From the NCBI RefSeq assembly GCF_000150275.1, contig NW_002060946.1, forward strand, positions 7,049,855 to 7,113,854: a DNA stretch of 64,000 nt, written 5' to 3'. This DNA comes from Trichoplax adhaerens. Taxonomy: Eukaryota > Placozoa > Uniplacotomia > Trichoplacea > Trichoplacidae. Both the position numbers and the translations under genes were made by a program. Shown here piece after piece: positions 48,414 to 62,400 of this stretch. The notes below the pieces were generated by a model. The model saw nothing but the letters and a program-made list of their open reading frames with translations, was not told the DNA's origin and made no database searches. How positions within the stretch are numbered: the stretch's first letter is position 1; every line of letters begins with the position of its first letter.

Positions 48414-51400
48414 CTTAAAATATTTGGTAAGCTGAGAGATAAAATTATTCTACTAACAGTTTGCAATAACTGTAAAACTGTTTTCCCTGACGGTATCCCT
48501 GCTATTCTTAAATAGTGAAGGAAAAATCAATGATAAAACAGTTGCCTATTGTTAAGCGATAACGGTGAATCATTCATTCATTCATTTAATACCATTCGAT
48601 TGCTTTACTAATGTACGTGCTTAAAATTTTATCTTACATTCAACTCATGAAATAATCCATTAATTAAATATCCTTATTCCCTTTACACTTTATGTTTACG
48701 TATGTCATTTATAAATGGTCACATTCAATTATTGTCGATTGACCTATTTGATATTTCAAGACATTCAAAATTTGTTTATTTAATGCAGTCGGCATATTTT
48801 TTGTATGTAACAGTTGCTTTATAATACTATATCATAGTCGCTAGAAATGATTTTATTTTTAACGTTATAATATTGTAATTTTGAGAAATGGATCGAATAT
48901 TGAAATTAGTTCCGGTTTGTGACAATGGTAAACAGAATATTTTCCATGAGTTTGCAAGTTGACCGGTGGCATATGAAATACTTAGTATTGAAATCCGTAT
49001 AAAATCTTATTATCATCATTTACACCCTTATAATATTGATTAATGAGTTAAGAATGGCATCATAGAGCAGTTATACTGTAAATTATCATAGTAAAAATTG
49101 ATTTAAATGCGATGTAAGTGATTCAGCAATTATACAAATATTATCAAACAAGCCAGATGATCTTAGCTTGATAGATAATTAGAAATTTAAAAAAATGGAC
49201 TTTAAAGCTAATTAGGACCATTGGTCTATGTATCCACCTTTGCCTTTATCATATGTCAGCTGCATATTTCTTGCTAGTACTGTATACTTCAAATATACTA
49301 TCATTTTCTGCATATCATCTAAATGATGTGTGTTCTAGATATCAACAAGCTAACCAATCAAAATATTCATGGCAGATTAGCGTTATACATCAGCCCCATA
49401 AAATATCCAATTAGAATATTTAGCTTACGCTGCTTTAGCGCTTTATTAATAAAATATGATCACATTCCAAACGAAACCGATAAACGTTATTATCAATATT
49501 AGGACAACTAAAATTAATAATTCAATAAACTATTTTAGAACAGTACAAACAATGTTATTTTATAATATCAACGTCACTATATACGGTAATAAAATCTCAT
49601 CGTCATACGTAGATTAAATAGCTATACTAAATATTTAATCTAAACTATGTATTATTAAAATCAATACGGCTTTAAAGATTGAATAGTCACAGCAAATGAA
49701 TACCATAAAAAAGAGTATTGCAATATTTATTAGGCAAGGGTGATATTTCAGCTAGATACAGTACTGTAATATTGTTTCAATTGTATAGTGTATAAATTCT
49801 AATTCATTAATTTCAGTTATTGCGTAGAACATTGGTACAAGTCTCCCACTATGAACGTAACATAATATTAACTGAAAATTATCCATCTTCACGTAAATAT
49901 AATTATTTTTTATTATCTCAAATATATTATCTCATAATTGAAAGGGATCTATTTTTTACATTTATTATAACAATACTTCGTTAATTTTAAATTTTTATAG
50001 AAGTTAATTATTTTAGGTAGATCATAGTTCACATTGATCTCTAAATAATTTTACCTAGATGATATTTACATTGAGTCTATTTTTGATATCTTGTTAATTA
50101 TTTAGAATATACGATATACCTTGATAACCTCTATCTCAATATCCACCCGTATTATAGTCAAATAGAAGCTATCTCCGATTTTAAGGCGGATCTTTAATGT
50201 CGAGGCCAATATTGCCCATTGCACTTAATCGCTGTAGTATTATCAGCTCAAGTTTGTTTATAAATATTTTACAATAATGATTAAAGCAATTATTCAATTT
50301 ATTCCGATACCTTTTTATTGTCCAATAAAGTTAACTGCTACTGTTTCGATAAATAAAAAGGCTGACTACTCGTCATAGCAACTTAAAGAGGAATTTTAAG
50401 ATTGAGAATCCAGATATTATATCAGTAATATAGATTATCGTTGCATAAAACATAGGTAGTTAAATATGAATCAATCTTCAGAATAACTGAATTAACTAAT
50501 TCATAAGAAAGCCATGAAAATTAGCTTGAAAGTCATCTTAAACGTTGTAGTTATTTTTAGCAACTTCTTTTTATGAAATCTTTCATCCAAAACTTATTAC
50601 GTACGAATTAAATGGCATAAAATTAGCCATTATTAAAGCTAAATTTAAGATGGCCTTATACCACACTTAAATATGTCTACAACTTGAAAAGCATTTGAAT
50701 TCATAGACATGCTAAATTTAGTTGACGCTAACTAATTAACAATAATACATAGAGTAGTGCGAACATAGATCCTTACTAGTAAACTATCTAACGTATTATC
50801 GATAGTTAATGTACGGTAATAATTATCTACTGAAAAACTTTTACAAAATAACAAGGATATAAAAGTATCAAATAAGGCATTCTAACATTTATGTTATAGA
50901 CTAACTCACTCGGACAATACTACAGTAGTAATTGTTTCCTCTCGATATGATTTTGCCAAAAACCACGGTTTCAGAAACTATTTCGGCTTGTTTAATAGTT
51001 CTAATAGTTGTATTGCTCACATTTCAGAAGAATTACTAACTGATCTCTAGCAAAAGAAATTAAGACAATGGCTGAACGAAACGCTAATTCTAAAGCTAGA
51101 GGCATCATGGTTGTGAATTACATCATGTGAGCTTTGAGATGTAACTTCTACGGTTATATTTCGGCTTTAATTATATTTTATTTCTTTGATACTGCTTATT
51201 TAGAACAAAAACAAAATATTTCCAATAAATTTACTGCTGCAAATGCATAATAATAATCCCATAACAAAATAAATTATTGATGGATTTAGCTTGTCATTGC
51301 GGCTTAGCTAACGGAGATTATCAACTTTCGGCATCTTTAGAAGCTATATTTCGAACGCATATTATTACTGCATATCTGATTTCTAATCCATTTGATTTGC

Positions 51401-51655
51401 GCGTCATAATTCCTTAGTGAACTTTTGCACAAAATCTTGAGTGCGTGTAATGTGGTCGAAATTAGACTTTTATTCCCTTGGAAATGATATTTAATCTACG
51501 TATATAATACTTAAATTCCACAAAATTTTTTTCGTATTACGTAAAATGTCAGTTTAATATCAATAAATGACAGTTCAGAACTAATCAATAAGTCCTTCTA
51601 TTTACACACTGAGTCATATTGATGTGTTTTAATTAATTAACGGCTTTAATGGAGC
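48414..51655. other. Upstream region of gene B
   Basis: Aligned to 20806-25230. Holds the empty sites for the elements at 23335 and 24506. No coding exon called. Confidence 0.45.
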
Positions 51656-53484
51656 TTTTTCAGTATCTAATGAGAGTAACATCTTATAATTACTCATCAG
51701 AGTGAAATTAATCACATTACTTTAATTATTTCTATTTTCCCATTAATAAATAGGAATGCCTTCATTCTGATAATTTATTATCATATTGCAAAATTAAATA
51801 AGTTATGGTTTTCCGTAAACTATTGAAATTTTTCGTTTGTTTGCATGTTTAATGATCGCTATAGTCAGTACTGCAGTGAAACTTATTATCGATACATTCC
51901 AATTTTTAACACGAAGCAATTTCTTGAAAGAGTTTACTCTTTAGACATCTAACATGCAACATGTATTACTTATATATATACTTTACTATACGAAAGGGAA
52001 ATTGCTACCGAAAAAGCTGCGAACTTCAGTGGTAAGGGAAAAAATGTATGTTAATTATTATTTCATAGTTTATATTATTTTCCTAGGCGTTTGCATTTCA
52101 TTATCGTATAATTGTTTAGTATAAGATGAATTCATATAAATGATTGAAGGTACAATAAATTTTAATAGTTGAATTTTGCTATTCAGTTGTGCTTTCACAT
52201 CAATGATTATAAATATGGTTACGTTTATAATGCGTAATAATCACAATATCATACTTGAGGACTGACAATGGGTAACTGTAAAGAGTATCATGACACGCTT
52301 CTAATTCATCTAGGCGAAACCCTTAATTGCATGAATATCTTTCTTCTTATTTCATGATAAAATATAAATCCTCTCACACGATGATTAATCCGGCTGTATT
52401 AGTTTGTGGTAGAATTTGAGATCTGTTGATTCTACAATGTTTAGAGAAGTTTAAATCATTATATGAATGCAGAAATGGCGTTACAGCACTATATCAAAAT
52501 AGATTAATATCAGTATTTACTACTACTGGATTTACATTGTTATATTACCAAGCTTAAAACATATTTTAAACTTAGGATTCTACATGTAAGTTGAAGATTC
52601 CACTGCTGATGTAAATTGAATAACTTCCACCTCATTAAAAATCTAGAATGTTTTTACTTCTTGATTTAAATGGATCATGTATGCACTACTTAGCCATTTT
52701 TTTTAATTTTGACAGTCTGAATCTAATCCGAATTATTGAGCAATATAAAGAGTCTATATTCAAAAATAGTTTAATGATACTTATGCAATAATTTATTGAA
52801 ATCTTACCGAAAAAACTCGTGATATTTGAACATCATCATCTGCAATATAGGAAAGAAGTAAAGTAATTTAATGATACGAGACCTTAAACATTAATAGGCA
52901 TACCGTATTTAAACTCAGATATAATAAAGTATCCTAAAATTATATGAAACAAAAACTGGAAAGTGATCTCACATTCAGAATTACTGCAAAGAGGGGTATA
53001 ATTTACACTATCTATATGAACGTATACACTTTGCAAATTTTCATCATTAATTGACAGTATTATTTGTATTACTTCTTTTCGATATAGCGGTGATCTAAAT
53101 GCCTGTAACGGTCTATCACTGTTGGCTATACCAATTTTAAGTCTATTTTCAAATCTTTAAATATCACTACATAACTCTAAAGGTGCGGCAATTAATAGTA
53201 AATAATATAATCTAATGTATTGCCTATATTATATCGATGCCAGAATGTCTTCGATCCTGAAAGCAACTAATCATACTGTAATACAGTTCAGAGAGGTTTT
53301 TCTTACCATGATACATTACGCCGTCAATATTAGTTACACTTTTATCTGATGACTTCTCTATTGAACTAATTCCTCGTTTATTACCTTTCTGTAAAGTTAA
53401 GCAAGATAAAAATGAACGCTGGTTATACCTTTCCTATTACATCCTAGTAAGAACTGATCATGCAGTAGTAAATCTCTTAGGTTA
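51656..53484. other. Intergenic DNA, 3' of gene C
   Basis: AT-rich and outside the duplication. No ORF or RNA gene seen. The 3' UTR of gene C should lie at its right end. Confidence 0.5.
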
Positions 53485-56400
53485 TTAATTTACATGAAGT
53501 CCCTTCATAGTAGAAATGACGGCTTCAGAGCTTATCTTTCCTTTCGATAGCTTACTAGTTAATCCAAGCTTTCTTTTGAGCAAAATTCTCACCTATAAAA
53601 GAATAGGTATTTTAAATATCAAATTAAACAGAAGATAATAAAATAACGATTTAGCATCTACTAAAATGATTGATAATCATGAAATAGCTTGATCAATCCT
53701 AAGAAAATTTTTAATTTTATCCTTGTAACTGTTATATCGAAAATGAGCATCCCAAATACTTAGGATCACCATGCAGAAAATTAAAAATTTTATCGCTACT
53801 ATAGCTAAAGTGCTAAAGATGTTCATTAATAATGCCTGGGCCATGCAGATACCGAGTGTTTTAGTTTATGTCTTCTCATAGCCACTTATTAATCTACTTG
53901 ATATTATTTTTATATATAGCTAACGTGATATATATATATATATATTAATCTACCTCGGAGTTCCATAAACAGTGGCAAACGAAAAATAGCAAGCCCTGGA
54001 ATATACAAGAAAGAATGAATCGCCGATTGAAATATTGTACTTAAAATATAGATAATAAACAAAACGCGATTACAATTATCCATCCGGAATCAGCAAGCGT
54101 AAATGTCACTATTCACCTGTAATCCATTTAAGATGACAAAAATATAACTAAAAATGATAGACTGATCATTCGTAGACAAGATTCCAAATATCCATGTAAG
54201 ACCAAGGATAGGTAGTAATATCAGTAAAGCTTTTGAAATGGTCCTAGGCTCAAAAGTAAAACAATTAGAAATTTACGCTTATTCTCTGAATTTGCTCTTT
54301 TAATTACTTTCTTATTTCTCTCTTAATATTTATGAGTCTGTCATTTATAAATCTGAAAATTAATGATACATGCACAGGAATATGATTAATTTTAGCTATA
54401 AGTAAATTTAGAGATTTTTACGTATTTACTTTGCTTGCTTCTTAGTACTGCCTGTATCGTTTTGATGAATTTTAGCTTTATTGAATGTAACTTTGATTAT
54501 TAACACCATGACCACGAAGTTTACCTAGAAATAATGATTGTATCAAATTAATAATCAGTACTGGGAATAAATTAAAAAAAATTAATACTATTTCTATTAG
54601 TATTTATTCTACGGCCTACTTGACTGCTAGAAACGGTAAAAGGTGGCACTTACAGCTATAACAAATAGAGCTGGGCCAGTAAATGCCCAAATCATTCCAT
54701 TATTGAGGGATAACCAGCATCTTGATTAAAGCAAGAGATGGTTGAAATTATTATCAGTTCATTGCATATATATTTCAAAAAATTTCATCTTTATATACAG
54801 TAACAAATTAAAACAATCCAACTTTACTATTTCACTTACATTTGATTAAGCCCGTAGTATTTATGCCCTAAACCTACAGCTGTTCCTACAATTACTGCAG
54901 GAGCACCTGTAATAGCAAAATATACTCAAATATGCGTTGCATTTTGCTCACATTAGATATTAAAACCTTTTCTTATCAAATCATTATCGGTTATAATTTA
55001 TTAAATACCATTCCTTACCCCAGCCTAAGATATAATATAGTTTAAGCCTTGACTTTGTATTAAATACTGATATAATTTGAAAATATAAATGTAGTGCTTC
55101 CATTAACATCCATGAAAACATTGCTAGGAGGAAATAGTGCAAGCCAATAGCGACTACTTTACAGATTACCTATAAAATCAAAATAAATATTCATGAAGTA
55201 TAATTACTAGTCCCATCTTCTAAGCATATTGAAGTAGACCGATTTTATTGCAGTAAAGTATTGGTATTGAAATACATTTGATGTACTTTATTATAAAGTA
55301 AAGCAAGAATTAAAATATTTTTGAATAGTGCTAGATTGGAATGCAAGTAACTGCACCGCAAATTCTTCTTTAAATTTTAAAGCAATGGATATTACAATAA
55401 CTTCATTGATGCTACTACAGAACATTACGCATGAAATGATTACAATCTCTGAAACTGAAAGTAAACAGAAATATTGCAATCTTTGACTAATTTTTCGCTA
55501 TTTTTCATGCGCAGCAATATATTCGTATAATAGGAAATTTTCAATTTTTTACTAACCGGATTTTGTTTGACAAAATCCCATCCGCCTAATAGGATACCAA
55601 TCTGAGATATTAGCATCGTAAATGCTAGATTTGTATGAATTTGGAAGCGATCAGAACTAATTCTGAAATGAACAGAAAACAGACGAAAATTTTACAGCAG
55701 GGTTTGATAAATAATTAAGTTAAATAGGTCAACAATTAAATGTCGAAAACTTATTATTCTCCTATTAATTCTGTAGATCTAGTATTTCTTACAATCCTTA
55801 AAAAATCATGATACCATTACAGATATAAATATTCTATATCCTGTTGTTACAGTGTTAAATACTGTATTACAGTAGAAATAACTATGTTAGGATAATTCTG
55901 TTAGACTATCCTTATTTAGTTAACTTCTAATTTGGATATACTGTATTTTAATATAGCACTGACTTTTTATGACAGTGACACTTATACACATACTGAAATT
56001 ATAATAGTTATAATAGGGAATGCAAATCATCTGCTTACAGTTCGAATCATTGTGATTGTAATTTACTTATGATAGACTGTAAATTATCATGGAAATGTTC
56101 CGTGATAGGACATATCGTAATCTGACTATTCTGTATTAGTTATTACATGTCTATGTTCGTAAATACTGTTGTCTGCATTAAGAGAGCAGTAGCTAAAATT
56201 AATATCTAATTCAGTAAATGATTCTAATGTTAATTGTATTAACTATGACTCATGAACTATTGAGGAATAGTATATAAATGCAGTATATCGTGAAATAAAG
56301 AAGAATTGTCCAACTTAGTGTTTAACGTAAAATACGAGGCGTTTAAGTCTTTGTGTAGTCTGCTAGTAGAGCAAAAGTGCTCGTGATAGTGCAGATATCA

Positions 56401-59400
56401 TTCCTTGATACGTAGTTCAAGGAATTGACTTATTGATCGTAGATTACGTTATCTTGTTGCAAAGCTGTTTTGTGACACCTGTTTTCGATTATAAATGAGA
56501 GTAGATTTGCTTGGATCGTTCCGATTACTACTGCTGATGTTGTTCATGTGTGTTTTAGCTATTTTTATGGAGTCATTTTCTGTTGACTAAAGTTCATAAG
56601 GCAATTAATACTTAGATCTAGCAATTCTTAATTGCTTCGTACTAAATAATTGAACTGTGCTGTTTCGACCTTATTATATGCGAGGGGTGCTAAGTGTCTT
56701 TGGAAGAGATGTATTGAAAATAAGTTTTCTCAATTTTAAAATGAGTTTTTGGCTAATATCAGCTGGATCTTAATTTATAGCACTAAATGATTCGTATACG
56801 AGATCAAAAAAGGCTATCATATGATGTTTCTATCATTTTGCAAGTAATTGTAATTGTAAAAATTTTATAATAAACTGACAGAGAACTTACTGTATAAGAG
56901 AGAATATCATCATCGATACGATTAGCGAAGCAATCGAAATCCCACAACAGACATATGATAATAAATCGAGAATAACTTGATGCTGAGCTGAAATCTATGG
57001 TAAATTTAATATATATATTAGAAAATACGTTTAAACAATCCCGTACAAGCTTTGTAGCCTATCACAACTTTTATAAAAAATCTCTTAATAAGTAATTTTA
57101 ATATTAAAGTACCGTAATAATGCTATAGCTATTATTAGGCGTAGGTAGTGTATTCATTAATTCTAGCTTACTGAAAACTTATGGTAAATCATTTTACCAA
57201 TATTTTTAAGATTACAGTTTAGAAATTTGAAAGAAAACTAATACTATAAATCTCTTCTATCACTGACTACTTCTATAGTCTCATACTTTCGTAGTCATCA
57301 CTACAATCCGTATTGGTATGGTGCTTATAGCATAAAACATGACTCTCCAGGGCATTATCAATAAAATAACATTTATATCAAACAACATAAGTATAATTGG
57401 TCAAATTTAATCAAAACAGTGAAAATTTCATTTCTCTTACTGGAATGGACGAAACTCGCATTAATATAGCAAAATGGGTTAGATGACTGCATCGACATCG
57501 AGTATGAGTCTTATTCGTCATATCAACGCTGCATCCATGATTAGACCAATTACCAGTTTTTCCTCTAGATCCACATTTAAATGAATATGAGAAAATCATA
57601 AACCCGTAGCGATAATTGAGAATCTAGAACCTTAGATCTAGTCACATATGTGTAATGTAACTAGTATTATGATTGTAGACTATTAGCCATGTTTAGTATA
57701 ATGTACGGTAGATATTTATCCTAAGAGATATTTGGTAGCTATAACTATAGACTGTTGTGGTAGAGGCTCTATGCTAGAGTACAGATGACTATATATAGTA
57801 AGGTGTTGAGTTACTAATAAGGCTATCGGTAAAAATAGAACTGTAAATCATATATTAGGATATGGTTAATTCATTGTACTTTGGCTGGTGTGAATAATGT
57901 CTACAAAGTACTGTAGTCGTATCCATATCGGATTAATGATGGTCCGCAGTAGAACAGTCTTTCTAAGAATAATTTAACTATGTGTAATATAAGGTAAAAG
58001 GTTGCCATGCGGATTGTAGCTGCGAATGCTACGAAAAGTATAAAAGCATGCAACTTTATATTATTCTGTTAGTTCGTTGTAGAAGTCTTTAGTAGTAGTA
58101 TTCGGCTAGAGTAGAGCTGTATGTAATTAATCTTTGTATAAGATCCAATAAAGCCCTTATTTTTCTAAAATTTGGAATTTCGCGATCGCTATATATCACA
58201 ATATGTTATGAATGAATTACGACAGAAAGAGTTTAAACAAAGTACTAAATCTATTTAAATGCATACTCCGAATTTCCCACATTGAAATCCCAATATACGC
58301 AATCGGCTTGATAGTTGGAGTTGTAACTTGACTAATAGCAACATATTAGCATGAATTTATAGTTTAACGATCAAATTTCATAGGATAAACTGAATGTAAG
58401 AATCCGCAATTCTAATCAATAAAATCTTAGACTTACGTTATTATGAGTAACCCAAAAGACAAATTGATTTCTTTGACTTAATTGTGGCTTGGGACTTACG
58501 CGACAGCCAATAATCAAAGAATTGACAAAATCTTGCAATGAATTTGTAGTAACGCTAAATTTTGACAATCTCTCAATTAATTATGTTGCATTTATGTCTC
58601 ATTATGTTATCAATAACAAATTGGAAGAAATGCCAGTTTATTGTATTTAAAGGTAATATCAAAAATAAACTAACCTGGATGATACGGAAGACAGCTTCCC
58701 ACCTGTTACATCTTGTAAGGATTTAAAAATAGTGACGGCTATCACAACATCATCTACTAGGAGATATTTCATAGCAATCAAAACCAAAATATCGCGGCTC
58801 TCGAAATTTATAGACTCTATTATGTAATTATTATTCGAACAGACAGATTGTGTGTCGAATACTCAGATAGGATCAATTTATCTTTTACCGGCTTGATTAG
58901 CTAATGGAGTCGGGGGTAAATTTAAATAGTAGTGTGATTTCAAATTAGAATTTGGAAACTTTTCAGCTGTGGCTACGTATCCGTTAGATCGATACTGACT
59001 AGCTTGATATTTATTAACTCGGATAGCTAAAATGAAGAAATTATGAATTAAATAAGTTCATCCAGTCATTTCTAACCACCAGGTGGCACTAAAAATAAAA
59101 CATTAAATTTAATCCCATCCTAGACTATTAATCCAATTTTTTACTGCGAGCATTAGTTAATTAAATGGGTTCCGTCAGCTATTTCTACCCATCAAGTAGC
59201 AAATAAAACAAAATATTAAATCTAATCTTAATCTGAGCTATCTATCAAAATTTTTGTCACTAGTAATCGCAAAATTTACTCATAGGTACTATTTATATAT
59301 GGATACGTTAATGTAGAAATGAAAGAATAAAGCAGCACTAAAATAAGATGACTAATCAATCTAAATTAACATTGTTTGTTACTATATTTATATTTCGTCA

Positions 59401-62400
59401 ATCAATAAGAAAAACAAAGCAATTGAAACGAAATACTTTAAATCTCCTTAATTGTCAAACGAATATACTGACTTAAATCCTTTGAATTGAATTGATAGGA
59501 GTCACCAGGAGCTAATGTACGTCCAGCTTGTTCTGCTATGCCATCTGTGATATTAAGGATATCAGAAACGATAGGAATTTTCTAAATTGGATGAAATAAA
59601 TCAAACATATTAACAACTTAAAATCTGAAAATAAGCTATCTTGTATACTTGATTATAGCTATTTTCGTTCTGAATCAAAAACATTTATATCGATAGCTAA
59701 CGCCAAATTACTGCTAATATTAAGACAGAAAATCAAATTTTTAGATATAGTACAACAAATTAAAATATATTTATTATATTGACTACCATATAAATGCTCA
59801 ACAATAATCTTTCACGATGACATGAGTACCTACTTTAAATGAATGAAAATCATATTGACAGTAGACTATTAACTACGGTTGTAATATAACTGAAAAATGA
59901 ATGTAGTACAATCGGAACTATTGATAGCCCAGTAACCTTCTCGTACTTGACAGTGCCATGTAAAATCTAGTATCATATCAAAATGCTAGAAATTACCTTA
60001 CTAACTTCTGCCCAAGCAGCCGATTTACTTTTGGATGTTAATTGGCCTACTGCGCTAAAATATGCCTAGTAGCGAAAATTTAATCCTAACTCTGATCAGT
60101 TAATGGTCTCTTCATATGAATACTCTGGCAAGTAATGAATAGGCTTTAATTCACTAAAACATTAGTTTTAAATATTTTTTTTATCATAAAATGTAACCTG
60201 AAAATATGTCGAATGATTTGTAGTTGCCTTCATGTCTACATTTTGACTTAATTGCAGCAAAGCAAGTCTAGAAACTGCCAAATCATCCGCTTTAATTTGT
60301 TTGTCTGTATTTAGCACACCGGTTAAATTGGTTAATAGGTTAGTTGCTTGCTCAGCCGAAGTGTTAATGGGTGCAGATAATAACTACGAAAAATTAATTT
60401 ATGGTTAGCACAAGTTATGAGTTGATTTTTTAATATATTAGCTGCCATGTATGTATTTTATTGATAGATAAATGACAAATGTATGTATACATAGTGTAGA
60501 CTCTTACTTGATCGTATAAATTATGAAATGTTGTAGATAAATTTTTAACGTGAATCGCTGCATCCGTTGGAGTAGTTTCGAAGATGGTTGTGGCTTTAAT
60601 CGGTGGATCACTCGTTGCAATATCATAAAAATTTGAAGACTTTGTTACAGTGCTTAATTTGCTTGAAGAAAGACCTAATGGAATGCGAAGAATTGCAGGA
60701 TATGAATAGGCCAAAGTGCAGTAGATTAGCAGTGCTCGTTAGAACAGTCCACCGTTTTACTCTCATCAATTTATCTAGTCGAATTCTAGCTTATAGTAAA
60801 GCAATCATATAAATTCACCGTATAAATGATAAGTAGACTATTCTACCGAGACTAGATACTACTTTACATCTCTTCACTATTGTTCTAGTTAGCCTGCTAT
60901 GGATTTAGCCGTATTTATTGAAAATAATGATCATTGTCATCTTACCTATTTCCGGCTTAGAGGTTTCTCTATATAAATTGTGTACATTTGTACTCGTCTG
61001 ATATGGATTAAACTTTCCTGTTGATGTTGTTACCAAAATATCAGCCGTCGCTGATTGGCTCTCACTAATTAAGCTTGAAATCGGCGAGGAAGATTCTATC
61101 GAGTGTAATGATAAATTACTTACGTAAATCAATGAAGTAGAATGCATTACAGCAGACAGCGAAGGAAACTCTATCTGCGAGTGTGATGATGATAGCACTG
61201 AAACATTGCTTGATTTCTCTGACAAAGCATTATAATCAGATTTGGATGACTCTGTAAGTAAACCAGTACTTAGGGTAAGCACTCCAGCCGGAGATAGAAT
61301 TCCACTGCTCGTTTCCGAGAAATACGAGCTACCAAATGGAAAATATATCGAGCTACTAAAATTTAAATTTAACACTTGGCCATTGACATAGGAAGATGCA
61401 GTAAAACTTATATCAGAATTATTGGTCAGACTTGAAATACTGGTACTGGTAACTTCTTGGTCACTTATTGAACTCGAAGATACTTCTTCATTTGAAAATG
61501 ATCATATATTAATAGGAATTAATAAGACAATATTGATGAAATCAGTAAATGACTAATAATCTTATCAAAAACTCAGAGAGTTATTGGTACAAGAAGAGAC
61601 TTAAGTTCTAGGATTACAACCGTACATAATTTCTACATTATCCTATAAATCATCTCTTAATGTAGGGCTTGGCTTAAAATGCGGTACTTACCGGTTGCGG
61701 AAATTTGTTTAAAGAGCACATTTGATGAATTATTTGATAAATTTGGCTCTGTAATTAGCAATAGAACGAAAATCTTATCAATTACCGTTGACCGCTCTTA
61801 ACTAGAAACTTTATATTCCAATAATATCACAAAGCATTTTGTAATCTCCTAGCCTGAGTATGAAGCTTATCAAATAGAAATAAAAAAAGAACAGAATTAA
61901 ATTTTATCAATTTAAATGCAAGATTATGTTATCGAAAAATATCTGCGTGATCATCTCTAATTGTAATAGTCTTGAAGACGATAAACTACCTCATTGAAAG
62001 TATTTCTATTTCGAAATAACAGCCATTAATAAGCAAAATGAAACAATTTAAATAGTTTTAGTGTCTTTTTCAGACGGTAAAGTTTTCATTTGGTTGCTTA
62101 TATGCTGAAAACTAATATTTATGTTATCTAGGCCGCAAGCGCTCTAAGCACTCAAAATAGAATAAAATACCGAGATACCGCTGAACTTAAACTACACTGG
62201 ATGTATAGCACATGGTTAATATATGTAGAATAAAGTATAATGTCTAACTAAGTGGTTAAGTAAGATGAATTAATTAGTACTGTAATATAGTTATAAATTT
62301 TCATATAGGCTCATTTTCATAAGTCATGAATGAATGTCACTACCGCTATATTTCCTATGTGTTAATAAAACGAATCCTATAGACCAGAGAAATTATACCG

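Larger units (their letters stand above)
26675..51655 (+). repeat. Segmental duplication, unit B
   Basis: Same-orientation copy of 1145-25230. It is separated from unit A by about 900 bp of unmatched DNA plus LTR copy 2. It carries more insertions than A: the LTRs at 31745, 32966, 36736 and 43769, and blocks at about 27485-27705 and 27860-29228. Confidence 0.8.

Noticed and set aside
55976-56477. Target-site duplication for this element
   Set aside because: Flanks GACAG and CCTGT do not match; the 5' edge may be wrong or mutated.
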